Assembly (NCBI RefSeq): GCF_024721155.1
Contig: NZ_JAHVAP010000009.1
Span: forward strand, 62,001-126,000
Length of the DNA stretch: 64,000 nt
Source: Mucilaginibacter phenanthrenivorans
Lineage (GTDB): Bacteria; Bacteroidota; Bacteroidia; Sphingobacteriales; Sphingobacteriaceae
Direction: 5' to 3'
This document shows positions 1 to 9,315 of the stretch, in pieces. Within the stretch, counting starts at the first letter, position 1, and every line of letters begins with the position of its first letter. The position numbers were made by a program, and so were the translations under genes. The notes beneath the pieces were generated by a model. It was not told the origin of the DNA, ran no database searches, and saw only the letters and a program-made list of their open reading frames with translations.

Positions 1-1321
1 GCACTGCGCCATCGGGCATCATATTAATTTTCTGGCGATCAAATTTCCTTTCGTTCTTGTATTGCCTAATGGTATTTGGATCGCCAAGATATTTCAGGTA
101 ATCCATATCGTTCAAACGCTTTTTAATACCGTTCGAAAAAAACAAGTCCTTATGCCCGTCCATGTCAAAATCCTGCGCCAGCGGCGACCATGTCCAATCC
201 GTAGCAGAAACCCCGGAGTACAGCGCCATATCCATAAACTTCTTGCCGTTGGCCACATTTATTTGCAGGCAGTTTTTTGAATATTGGTAATAAAATCCGC
301 TGTTTACCTCCTGGTTATAAATATCTAAGGGCTCGTCATTAATGGTCGACTTTAGCGCCTTCATATCCTCAGGAAGCATATCCGTGCTTATCACATCCAG
401 CATCCCGTCCTTATTGATATCGCTCATGGTGTTACCCATAGAGAAAAGGCTGGTATGCCCGAAAGCACTTTTCAACTGCTCCTTAAATGTGCCATTATGC
501 TGATTGATGTAATAATAATCCTGCTCAAAAAAGTCGTTGCTTACATAAATATCATCCCAGCCGTCGTTGTTCAAATCGCCAACACTTACACCAAGTCCGT
601 AACCAATTGGCGATGCATAAATACCGGAACCCGCGGTAACATCGGTAAAATGTCCGCCATCGTTTCTGAACAAATGGTCGCCGGCGTTATGGCTGTATTT
701 AAACCGCTGCGACGAATCGCCATAAGTATCATTACTGTGTACCGATGAGGTTAACAGGAACATATCCAGATCGCCATCCTTATCATAATCAGTAAACGAC
801 GCCTGGGTGGAAAAGCCTTCAAAGTCAAGCCCGTATTTGGCGGCGCTTTCAGTAAAGGTATTGTCGTGGTTGTTGATGTAAAGCTGATTTTTACCTTTAA
901 AGCCATTATAGCCGGAAACAACAGTAACGTAAATGTCCATATAGCCATCTCCATTAATATCAACAACTGTAACGCCTGTCTTCCAATCGCCGGCACCTGC
1001 TACTCCTGCTTTCGCTGTAATATCCTCAAATTGCAAATTGCCTTTGTTAAGGTACAGCTTATTCGGTCCCTGGTTTGATACAAAATAAAGATCGGGTAGC
1101 CCGTCGTTGTTAAAGTCGGCAGATGCCACGCCGGCACCATTGTAGAAATACAGGTAATCAAGGATGTTTACAGCATCGGTAGGCGTATTTTTGTTTACAA
1201 AATCAACATGGGTTTGGGTTGATGACAGTAGTTTAAAAATTCCCGGCTCAACCTTTTTATGTCCGCATGAGGTTAAAAAAACAACCAGGGCAAAAAGCGC
1301 AATCAATACAATTCTTTTCAT
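1..1321 (-). CDS. FG-GAP/VCBS repeat lipoprotein, partial at window edge
   Basis: The frame is open from an ATG (complement of 1319-1321) to the window edge, so about 440 N-terminal residues are seen and the C-terminus is missing. The N-terminus MKRIVLIALFALVVFLTSC is a lipoprotein signal with lipobox LTSC. Repeated Asp-rich calcium-loop motifs of the DxNxDGxxDxY type (DFNNDGLPDLYF, DINGDGYMDIYV, DLNNDGWDDIYV) mark FG-GAP/VCBS beta-propeller blades. It is a shorter-spaced paralogue of the next gene (1344-4646): both carry SNQGxNKLYxNKG and STQAxFxDYDxDGDLD. It follows that gene by 22 bp in the same direction and is probably the last known gene of the SusCD operon. Such surface lipoproteins often accompany SusCD pairs; ligand and catalytic role are unknown. 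Confidence 0.85.
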   Translation of the reverse strand, partial: MKRIVLIALFALVVFLTSCGHKKVEPGIFKLLSSTQTHVDFVNKNTPTDAVNILDYLYFYNGAGVASADFNNDGLPDLYFVSNQGPNKLYLNKGNLQFEDITAKAGVAGAGDWKTGVTVVDINGDGYMDIYVTVVSGYNGFKGKNQLYINNHDNTFTESAAKYGLDFEGFSTQASFTDYDKDGDLDMFLLTSSVHSNDTYGDSSQRFKYSHNAGDHLFRNDGGHFTDVTAGSGIYASPIGYGLGVSVGDLNNDGWDDIYVSNDFFEQDYYYINQHNGTFKEQLKSAFGHTSLFSMGNTMSDINKDGMLDVISTDMLPEDMKALKSTINDEPLDIYNQEVNSGFYYQYSKNCLQINVANGKKFMDMALYSGVSATDWTWSPLAQDFDMDGHKDLFFSNGIKKRLNDMDYLKYLGDPNTIRQYKNERKFDRQKINMMPDGAV

Positions 1322-1343
1322 GTTACAGGCTTAGCATTGCTGG

Positions 1344-4300
1344 TTATTTATTGATCTGGAATACCTTAAGCTGATCGTCGTTTTGGCCGAACAGGTAATA
1401 TTTTGCACCACTGCTGTTTTTAATTACCAATGATGACCGCACCTGCCCCCTGAGCATAATGCCGCTTTTTGCCGGCTCAGTATACACAAACTGACCATTG
1501 ATGTATTTATAAAACAGCCCATAGCTGGCATCAAGCCTGCCAATTTCGGGTTTAAAATCGAAAAAGTTACCGCCCATTATCAGCGTATTCTTACCGCTGT
1601 TGTCGACGTCGTCAGCCACAATGGTATTAATTGGTGAAAACTGTGCACGCGATGGCAATGCCTTACAGGTAAATTTACCGCTGCCACTGTTAAAAAAAAC
1701 TGCAGACTGCAGATAATTCATTTCATGTACCTCGCAGCTATCAAGCATATCAGGTGTAAATACCTCCCTAAATGGCTTGCCTGCATAATCAATATAGTTC
1801 AGAAAGCGCTTTTTAAATAACGGCATCTGTCCTACCAGGTCTGGCTTCATGTTAAAGGTGTATTCAACATGGTCTGATCTGTACATCGATGTTACACACT
1901 CTTTAGTGCCGTTGTTATCAAAATCCTTAATGTAAATCTTCATCGGCTCGGTAAACGATGCCCGGAACTTTGAGTTAGTTCCCAGGTTTCCTGCGATGAT
2001 ATCCGGTTTGCCGTCTCCGTCAACGTCCGCAACTTCCAGGCTGCTCCACCAGCCCTTATAATTTTCAAGCTGTTTATCTTCGGTAAACCTGCCGTGGTTA
2101 TTCATAAATATTTTGATACCCATCCAGTTACCGGCGACGACAAGATCGGGATAGCCATTGTTATCCAAATCAGCCCATTTTGCTGCGGTAACCATTCCAA
2201 GATGTGTGTCGTTACCCAACACCTCCTTTGAAACATCCTTAAAATGCCCGGCACCATCATTATGAAAAACGTACGATTTAGGCGCGGAGCCATATAAGCC
2301 GGGAACACTTAGACCCCCGACAAACAAATCCAGGCTTCCGTCCTTATCATAATCAGCGGCGCATATAACCGAGGCATTTATGGCGGCATGGATAGTCTTA
2401 CTTTGGTTCCACTTAAAATGGCCCTTACCGTCATTTTCATAAAAACGGGGAAAGTAAATGGGGGTGCCTGCTTCGTCAGCATTTCCTCCTACAGCGACAA
2501 TTAAATCCTGGTCGCCATCGTTATCAAAATCGCCAAATACGGCACCTGCATTTTCCAGGTAATTTGATTTTTCAAAATCTTCGGGAACGTATTGTTTAAA
2601 ATGTCCGTTTTTCTGCTGGATATAAATAGAGGCATTATTTCCCTTCGAACTACCAAAATAAAAATCCTTTAAGCCGTCGCCGTTAATATCCCCCGACGCC
2701 ATGTAGGGGTTTTGTGTCGATAGTTTTTGCAGCATCAACTTTTCATTGTCAAAGTCAACGAAATCATCCTCGTGATGGCGCGGGATACTATCGAATAAAC
2801 TTTTCGCAGATTCCTTGAAGATCGGTTTAACAAGCTTCCTCGTAAAGTCGTAATTAAGCAGGGCATTTGTGATTTTGAATGTATAAACCTTGTTGGCCTT
2901 CAGGCTTTTCTGCACTTCATACTTACCTCCAGGCCAAATAATCTGTATGGAATCAACCGATGTATTTTTACCCAAACCAATAGTGAGTAAATTGGGAGAT
3001 GTACAGCTTTGGAAGCCGCGTGTAGGCTGGTTATAATAGATCTGGGAAGTATTTTTATTAAATATTTTTATAGTCGTCCCAATGCCAAAACTGTTCATTT
3101 TCGTTCCCTGTAGTTTTACCTGGATGAAATGATTTACAGCCGCGTTGGAATTATTTTTATAGATGAACGGCGGCATATTTACGTTATTGATCACCAGGTC
3201 ATTATCGCCGTCATTGTCCAGGTCGGCATAGGCCGCACCGTTACTAAACGATGGTGTTGCAATACCAAACTCCTCTGCCTTATTAGAAAATGTTAGGTCG
3301 CGATTGTTCAAAAAAGCATAGTTCGGCAAGGGGGTTGAAGTCATTTTATCAGTAAAATCCTTATAATCAAACTTCTTCTTATCCTTTACCTTCGCCATAT
3401 TTTCTTTGTTAGATAAAAATTCTATATAATCCTGGTCGGTGAGGTCTTTGTATATCCCGTTGCAAACAAAGATGTCTTTCCAGCCATCGTTGTTCATATC
3501 GAACATTAAAGCTCCCCAGCTCCAGTCGGTAGCAGCTATGCCACTGTGAAATGCAATCTCAGAAAATGTGTTATCTCCGTTGTTTAACTGAAGACAATTT
3601 TGGGAATACTGGTTAAAAAAACCATCCCGTTGTTTAAGCTTATTCTCGTCGTACGATTCAAAAGCTGTCATTTTTTTTAACCGCTTGTCTCCTTCGGGGA
3701 GCATTTCGGTTGTGAAAATATCATATTGACCGTCGTTGTTAATGTCGGCAATATCCGATCCCATTGAGGCCAGGCTTAAATGCCCGGTTTCATCCTGGAT
3801 CTCCTCCTTAAAGGTTCCGTTTTTTTGGTTGATGTATAAATAATCCCGTTCAAAAAAGTCGTTGGAAACGTACAGGTCAGGGTAACCATCCTGGTTAATA
3901 TCCACCACAGAAACACCAAGCCCAAAGCCTATATCGCTCGAATAGATGCCAGCTTCTTTGGTGACATTTGTGAAATGCCCGTTATCGTTCCTGTACAGGC
4001 GTGCACCGCCTAATTTATCGAATATTGTTCTTAAGTTTTGGGTGAAATCAAATGTCCCTATCGGCCTGAAGGAATTATTTAGCACAAAGCAATCCAGGTC
4101 ACCATCATTGTCATAATCAAAAAAGATAGCCTGTGTTGAAAGGCCATTATCTGTAAGCCCATATTTTTCGGCTTCTTCTTTAAAAGTACCGTCATGCTGG
4201 TTAATAAACAGCTCGTTACCCCGTGATTTTGCGGGACCGTTGCCGCTATGGCAAACGTAAATATCCAACCATCCATCGCCATTGATATCAACTAAGGTTG

Positions 4301-4646
4301 CCCCTGTGCTCCAATATTTTGTCCCCTTAACTCCTGCCTTTTCTGTTACATCCTCAAACTTCCAGTTGCCTTTGTTTATGTAGAGTTTGTTGCCTCCCTG
4401 GTTTGATGTCATGAACACATCGTTCAACCCATCATTATTTAAATCGCCAATGGCAACGCCACCGCCGTTATAATAATTCCGGAAAGCGAATACATTCGTG
4501 CGGCTCAGGTCGTTCAACTGGTTGATAAAACCAATTCCGATTTCCTTGTTATCCTGTAAAGTGAACAATGTTGCTTTTTTATTTTTACCACAAGAAATCA
4601 ACAGAAAAAACAATACAACAACTAACTGGTATTTTTTATACGGCAT
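1344..4646 (-). CDS. FG-GAP/VCBS repeat lipoprotein with ASPIC/UnbV domain
   Basis: About 1100 residues. I start at the ATG at 4646 (MPYKKYQLVVVLFFLLISC, lipobox LISC); a TTG six codons upstream would only lengthen the signal peptide. The N-terminal ~500 residues hold several Asp-rich FG-GAP/VCBS blades (DLNNDGLNDVFM, DINGDGWLDIYV, DYDNDGDLDCFV, DMNNDGWKDIFV). An ASPIC/UnbV-like segment follows at about 510-580 (GIGTTIKIF, QPTRGFQS, IIWPGGKYE), then a second set of blades. It is expected to be anchored in the outer membrane as a Ca-binding propeller protein. It lies 75 bp downstream of SusD and is probably co-transcribed. No catalytic residues could be identified, so a role in glycan binding or presentation is inference from context. 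Confidence 0.9.
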   Translation of the reverse strand: MPYKKYQLVVVLFFLLISCGKNKKATLFTLQDNKEIGIGFINQLNDLSRTNVFAFRNYYNGGGVAIGDLNNDGLNDVFMTSNQGGNKLYINKGNWKFEDVTEKAGVKGTKYWSTGATLVDINGDGWLDIYVCHSGNGPAKSRGNELFINQHDGTFKEEAEKYGLTDNGLSTQAIFFDYDNDGDLDCFVLNNSFRPIGTFDFTQNLRTIFDKLGGARLYRNDNGHFTNVTKEAGIYSSDIGFGLGVSVVDINQDGYPDLYVSNDFFERDYLYINQKNGTFKEEIQDETGHLSLASMGSDIADINNDGQYDIFTTEMLPEGDKRLKKMTAFESYDENKLKQRDGFFNQYSQNCLQLNNGDNTFSEIAFHSGIAATDWSWGALMFDMNNDGWKDIFVCNGIYKDLTDQDYIEFLSNKENMAKVKDKKKFDYKDFTDKMTSTPLPNYAFLNNRDLTFSNKAEEFGIATPSFSNGAAYADLDNDGDNDLVINNVNMPPFIYKNNSNAAVNHFIQVKLQGTKMNSFGIGTTIKIFNKNTSQIYYNQPTRGFQSCTSPNLLTIGLGKNTSVDSIQIIWPGGKYEVQKSLKANKVYTFKITNALLNYDFTRKLVKPIFKESAKSLFDSIPRHHEDDFVDFDNEKLMLQKLSTQNPYMASGDINGDGLKDFYFGSSKGNNASIYIQQKNGHFKQYVPEDFEKSNYLENAGAVFGDFDNDGDQDLIVAVGGNADEAGTPIYFPRFYENDGKGHFKWNQSKTIHAAINASVICAADYDKDGSLDLFVGGLSVPGLYGSAPKSYVFHNDGAGHFKDVSKEVLGNDTHLGMVTAAKWADLDNNGYPDLVVAGNWMGIKIFMNNHGRFTEDKQLENYKGWWSSLEVADVDGDGKPDIIAGNLGTNSKFRASFTEPMKIYIKDFDNNGTKECVTSMYRSDHVEYTFNMKPDLVGQMPLFKKRFLNYIDYAGKPFREVFTPDMLDSCEVHEMNYLQSAVFFNSGSGKFTCKALPSRAQFSPINTIVADDVDNSGKNTLIMGGNFFDFKPEIGRLDASYGLFYKYINGQFVYTEPAKSGIMLRGQVRSSLVIKNSSGAKYYLFGQNDDQLKVFQINK

Positions 4647-4721
4647 AGGATGGGGGAAAAACAAACGTAGCGAAATAAATTTCGCTACGTTTCAATCAAT
4701 CAAAATAAAATATAATCACTA

Positions 4722-6269
4722 TTAATATCCTGCGTTCTGTTTCAGGTTAGGATTTGAATCCACTGCCCTTTGAGGAATTGGGTATATAGTACGTGTTGGT
4801 GAAGTTTTAGCCGGACGCTGATCAACCGGATTGTTAAACGTTCCAAACCTGATCTGGTCATTTCTTCTCCAGCCTTCCCAATATAACTCACGTCCTCTTT
4901 CAGCCAGCAATGCAGTAGCATCAACTGAGGCTAAAACAGAAGCGCCACGGGTTACACGGAGGTCGTTAACTATTGAAAGTGCAGTTTGTCCACCTGTTGG
5001 GGTTCCGCCACGCATGATAGCTTCGGCTTTTTCCAGTAACACGTCTGAATAACGGAAAAGAACATAAGTGTTAGTTGCATAATCGTCATTTACAGAACCA
5101 TCGGCTGCCGGTTTTGGTAAATATTTAATTACGCGGATACCCTGCGCTTCAGTTGAATAGTTCAAGCTCACAACGGGGGTAAACACAAGCGGTTGTCCAC
5201 CTCTCTGTTTAAGCGCCACATTACCATGACCATACTGCTGGCCAATCAGGAAACCTGCTCTTAATCCATTCAAATCAGTCATTCCCGGATATGCAACACC
5301 TTTACGCTCATCGCTATCCTCAAAGCTGTTGTAAAAATCAGCCAGGGTGGTAAAGCCGTTCCAACTGCTTGGAGTTTGGTTGTAGTGCATTGTCATCCTC
5401 CAGCGGTTGTGTGTGTTCGCCGGTGCATTTGTTGCAGAGTTAGTTAAACCAAAAATAATCTCTGTGCTGGCTGTTGAGTTATCCCATGAAAAGTTTGCAA
5501 AGTATTTTCCGTGTGCATTTAAATGGTAACCGGCAGCAGTTATTTTATCGGCATAACCGATAACCTTGTTCATGTCGGCTGCATCAAATGTAAATGGTCC
5601 GCCTACATTTGCGGCTTTATAAACCGCCTTGTTCAGGTAAACTTTTGCCAATAAAGCATCAGCTGCTGATACGCTTGCCTGGCCTTCATCAGATGTTGGG
5701 CCAAGGTTTGCTTCTGCAAATTCCAGATCTTTTATAATAAAGTCGGTTGCTTCACTGCGGCTATAAACTTTTGGGTTAACATCAGATGCTGCCGCTGGAT
5801 CCCTAAATGGCGCCTGACCATAAAGATCCACTACCTGGAACATAAAATATGCTCTCAGAAAGCTCGCTTCAGCTTTGTTTTGGTTGCTAACACCCGAAGC
5901 GTTAATTACCTGTGTAGCACGGTAAACACCTGTGTTCAACTCATCCCAGGTATCGCTAACCTGGTTGTGAAATGCATCCCAGGTATGGGTATGCAATTTA
6001 CGCCAGGTTCCAAAATCACCCCAGTCAGTTCCCCTTGTCGGGCCCATCATTTCATCTGTTGGGTGTTCCTGCAAGGCATAAGTGTTTGCCTGGTTAGTTT
6101 GCCCGTCAATTTGTGAATAAACTCCTTTTAGGTCGGATGCGGAGCCGTTGCTGGCATCCCGGATGCTTTTCGATCCGTAAACCTGTTCATTTAGTTTTGT
6201 ACAGCTAGCCGCTATAAGCAAAAACGCCGCTATACAAATTGTTCCAATTCTCATTGTTAATTTTTTCAT
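4722..6269 (-). CDS. SusD/RagB family outer-membrane glycan-binding lipoprotein
   Basis: This 515-residue protein starts at an ATG with a lipoprotein signal (lipobox AASC, then TKLNE). The family pattern is visible: early helical TPR-like region with a YRATQVINAS stretch, AEASFLRAYFMFQVVDLYGQAPFRD in mid-protein, and the C-terminal hallmark of ELYWEGWRRNDQIRFG followed by PIPQRAVDSNPNLKQNAGY. SusD proteins sit on the SusC barrel as a lid and bind oligosaccharide at the cell surface. The start is 11 bp after the stop of the SusC gene, so the two are one transcription unit. Neighbouring trehalase and disaccharide-type genes suggest a glucoside ligand, but nothing in the protein itself fixes this. 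Confidence 0.96.
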   Translation of the reverse strand: MKKLTMRIGTICIAAFLLIAASCTKLNEQVYGSKSIRDASNGSASDLKGVYSQIDGQTNQANTYALQEHPTDEMMGPTRGTDWGDFGTWRKLHTHTWDAFHNQVSDTWDELNTGVYRATQVINASGVSNQNKAEASFLRAYFMFQVVDLYGQAPFRDPAAASDVNPKVYSRSEATDFIIKDLEFAEANLGPTSDEGQASVSAADALLAKVYLNKAVYKAANVGGPFTFDAADMNKVIGYADKITAAGYHLNAHGKYFANFSWDNSTASTEIIFGLTNSATNAPANTHNRWRMTMHYNQTPSSWNGFTTLADFYNSFEDSDERKGVAYPGMTDLNGLRAGFLIGQQYGHGNVALKQRGGQPLVFTPVVSLNYSTEAQGIRVIKYLPKPAADGSVNDDYATNTYVLFRYSDVLLEKAEAIMRGGTPTGGQTALSIVNDLRVTRGASVLASVDATALLAERGRELYWEGWRRNDQIRFGTFNNPVDQRPAKTSPTRTIYPIPQRAVDSNPNLKQNAGY

Positions 6270-6280
6270 ATCCTTATGTA

Positions 6281-9259
6281 TTAAAATCCTGCGTTTAAAC
6301 CAAATGTAATTGTGCGCGCTCTTGGATAGGCAGTGTAATCTATACCTCTTGATGGCACACTGTTGATAGCTTTGTTCGTGTTAATTTCAGGGTCCAGGCC
6401 TTTGTAAGCGGTAAACAGCGCAAGGTTTTGGCCACTCAGGCTAAATCTCAAGCTTTTAAACACCTTGCCACCTGCCATAGGCACAGTGTAACCCAACGAC
6501 ACGTTTGAAACACGAAGAAAATCACCTTTTTCTAACCAGCGGGTTGAAACCTGTCCCGAGTTAAGCGGATTTTCGTTTGTAAATGCTACATCCTTAGTTA
6601 CGTTATGACCGGTAAGCAAGCTGCCTCTATAGAAATAAGCATTTGCAGTGTTGTCATATACATAAAAACCGGTAACAGCGTTAAGGAATACGCTTAAGTT
6701 CCAATTTCCGTAAGTAAAGTTGTTGGTTAAACTGGCGGTAAAGGTCGGCAATGCACTTCCTTGCAAGGTTTGTCCGTCAATACCATTTGGATAAATTCCA
6801 AATCCATCGGCGTCTAGGCCATTATACTGTGAAACTTTGAATGTAAACAATGGATAGTTGTTTTGAATAACCTGTGCAAACGCACCTGATAAACCCTGGC
6901 CGTCAATTGCACCGGTTTGAACTACACGTTGTTTAAAATTCTTAACATTATTTTTCAGGAAAGTCATGTTGTATGCGATGTCCCAGCTAAATTTCTTGCC
7001 TTGCACAGCGCCGAAATTAATCCCGAATTCAAGCCCGTTGTTAATAACATCACCAGGAAGATTGATCCATTGACCTGGCGAAGGTGCAGGCGCAGAAAAA
7101 TACTGGAAGAACAAAAGGTCCTTAGTATCCTTGTGGAAATAATCGATAGTACCTGATAACCTGCCATGTAAAATAGTAAAGTCAATACCTGCACCGGTTT
7201 GGGTTGTGGTTTCCCACCTCAAATCAGGATTAGGCGAATATAATTGACTGCTGCCACTCGAGGTAGTCTGGAATACAGAAAGCGACTGGTATGGAGGAAA
7301 TTCCTGGTTACCGGTTTGTCCGTAGTTAATTCTTAAGCTCAGATCGTCAAAAGTATTTTTTGGCGCCCAGTCTTCATTTATCACCTTCCATTTAACAGCA
7401 GCTGCCGGGAAAGTTGCATACTTATTGTTTTTACCGAATTTCGATGAACCGTCTGAACGTACAGTTGCTGTTAACAGGAAGCGATCCTCGAACGAGTAGT
7501 TCACTCTGCCGTAGTAAGACTGTAATTCAGATTTGGTAGAGTCACCAAAAATGGGATATCGTTTGGTAAAATCATTAAGATCCTTTTTCAACACATTTTT
7601 TGTAGATGTGTTAAACCTAACATCATTAAACGAAAAGTTTTTAAACACCTGGTAGCTATAACCTGCTAAAATTGTCAGAGCGCTTTTATCGGTCCATTTT
7701 TTCTCATAGTTCAAGGTTTGCTCTGTAATTTGTGAGCTAAGTTTAACTGTCTGGAGCGCTCCGGAACCTGAGCCTGAAATTGAAGGGGTAGACACACCTC
7801 TTATGCTGCCTCCACTGGTATAGCCGGGTATATTTGGATCATAGTAGGTCCTTCTTTTCGCCAGCGCAACATCATCTCCAAACGTACCTTTGTAGCTTAA
7901 ACCTTTGGCTAATTTAACGGTAATCCCAATGTTAGCCAAAACACGATTAACATTATCCCTGTCGTCAGTCAAATTTAACATAGCAACGGGGTTAAGGGCG
8001 CTACCATCAAAATAATAGGTTCCGTCAGGATTTTTAATCGGGTATGTAGGGTTAAGGCCTATAGTTGCACCAATCAAACTTCCGGTAAAACCGGCGTTGT
8101 TTGAGATAGGAGCAAACTGGTCCTTAACATTAGATCCCAATAAGCTCAGGTCTAACTTAACTACATCTTTAAATAAGTTTTGTGAAGCATTAAAATGGCC
8201 GGAGAATTTCCTTAGCCCCGAATTCCTAATAACACCGTTTTCATCGTCATAGCCTAAAGATGCACGGTAGGTGAACTGGTCTTTAGCACCACCAAATCCT
8301 AAATTGAAATTTTGCGAAACCGAAGTACGGAAAATCTGATTCTGCCAATCTGTGTTCGCGCCTTTGTTAATAGCGCTTGCATCGGCGCCTGTGCCGTTAA
8401 CCGCAGCTACAAATTGTGAAGCGTTTAGCAAATCATAACGATTGGCTGTATGCGAAATGGTGGTAGCTTCTGAAAACTGAATTCCCTGGCCTTTTCTGCC
8501 TTTACGGGTGGTGATCAAAATTACACCATTAGCACCACGTGAACCATAAATTGCCGAAGCAGATGCATCCTTTAAGATCGAAATATTTTCGATATCATTC
8601 GGATTTAAAAACTCAAGCGGGCTACGTGATGATGATGATCCTATCGGGCTCATTGGAGATGATGCCGGATAAGTATCGTTAGTGATCGGCACGCCGTCGA
8701 TTACATACAATGGATCGCTACCTGCTCTGATGGAACTGGTACCACGGATGTTGATTGATGCGCCGCCGCCGGGCTCACCGCTCGACTGCGTTACCTGCAC
8801 ACCAGGGATACGGCCTTCGATCAATTGATCCGGTGTAGCGATAATTCCTTTGTTAAAGTCCTTGGGATTTAAGGAGGCCACAGAACCTGTTGCATCCTTC
8901 ACCTTTTGCGAACCGTAACCAATTACCACAACTTCATTTAAGTTGTTTGAACTGGTTATCAGCGAAACGTTCACCACGGTTTTGTTTAAAATACTTACCA
9001 CCTGTGTGTTGTAGCCGATAAAGCTAAAAGTAAGACTTGGTGTTCCTGCCGGCAGTGATAATTTGAAATCACCATTGGCATCTGTTACCGTCCCGAGCGG
9101 GCTGCCGGGCTTTGGAGAAATGGAAACTCCGCTGAGTACGGAGCCGTCCTTCTTGTCAGTTACCTTACCTGTTATCACTGTATTCTGGGCCATTGCCGAC
9201 CCTACAATAAAGTAGAATAACACAAGGAAACAAAGTTTGGATAAATGTTTCATTTGCAT
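6281..9259 (-). CDS. SusC/RagA TonB-linked outer-membrane transporter
   Basis: 992 residues. Order of parts: signal peptide ending near SAMAQN; CarboxypepD_reg-like domain (about 28-110, VITGKVTDKKDGSVLSGVSI); TonB-box-like NEVVVIGYGSQ; plug domain (DQLIEGRIPGVQV, INIRGTSSIRAGSDPLYVIDGVPI, ASAIYGSRGANGVILITTRKG); then a 22-strand-type barrel ending YPRARTITFGLNAGF with terminal Phe. It has no STN domain, so it is not expected to signal to a FecR. It imports oligosaccharide together with the SusD encoded 11 bp downstream. It follows the MFS gene by 56 bp and is probably in the operon that begins at 12602. Two start Met codons lie 6 bp apart (9259 and 9253). Confidence 0.97.
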   Translation of the reverse strand: MQMKHLSKLCFLVLFYFIVGSAMAQNTVITGKVTDKKDGSVLSGVSISPKPGSPLGTVTDANGDFKLSLPAGTPSLTFSFIGYNTQVVSILNKTVVNVSLITSSNNLNEVVVIGYGSQKVKDATGSVASLNPKDFNKGIIATPDQLIEGRIPGVQVTQSSGEPGGGASINIRGTSSIRAGSDPLYVIDGVPITNDTYPASSPMSPIGSSSSRSPLEFLNPNDIENISILKDASASAIYGSRGANGVILITTRKGRKGQGIQFSEATTISHTANRYDLLNASQFVAAVNGTGADASAINKGANTDWQNQIFRTSVSQNFNLGFGGAKDQFTYRASLGYDDENGVIRNSGLRKFSGHFNASQNLFKDVVKLDLSLLGSNVKDQFAPISNNAGFTGSLIGATIGLNPTYPIKNPDGTYYFDGSALNPVAMLNLTDDRDNVNRVLANIGITVKLAKGLSYKGTFGDDVALAKRRTYYDPNIPGYTSGGSIRGVSTPSISGSGSGALQTVKLSSQITEQTLNYEKKWTDKSALTILAGYSYQVFKNFSFNDVRFNTSTKNVLKKDLNDFTKRYPIFGDSTKSELQSYYGRVNYSFEDRFLLTATVRSDGSSKFGKNNKYATFPAAAVKWKVINEDWAPKNTFDDLSLRINYGQTGNQEFPPYQSLSVFQTTSSGSSQLYSPNPDLRWETTTQTGAGIDFTILHGRLSGTIDYFHKDTKDLLFFQYFSAPAPSPGQWINLPGDVINNGLEFGINFGAVQGKKFSWDIAYNMTFLKNNVKNFKQRVVQTGAIDGQGLSGAFAQVIQNNYPLFTFKVSQYNGLDADGFGIYPNGIDGQTLQGSALPTFTASLTNNFTYGNWNLSVFLNAVTGFYVYDNTANAYFYRGSLLTGHNVTKDVAFTNENPLNSGQVSTRWLEKGDFLRVSNVSLGYTVPMAGGKVFKSLRFSLSGQNLALFTAYKGLDPEINTNKAINSVPSRGIDYTAYPRARTITFGLNAGF

Positions 9260-9315
9260 AATTTGAGATTTAGTTGGTTTGATTTATTTATTTATTAAGG
9301 TCTTTTTTTCGATAG

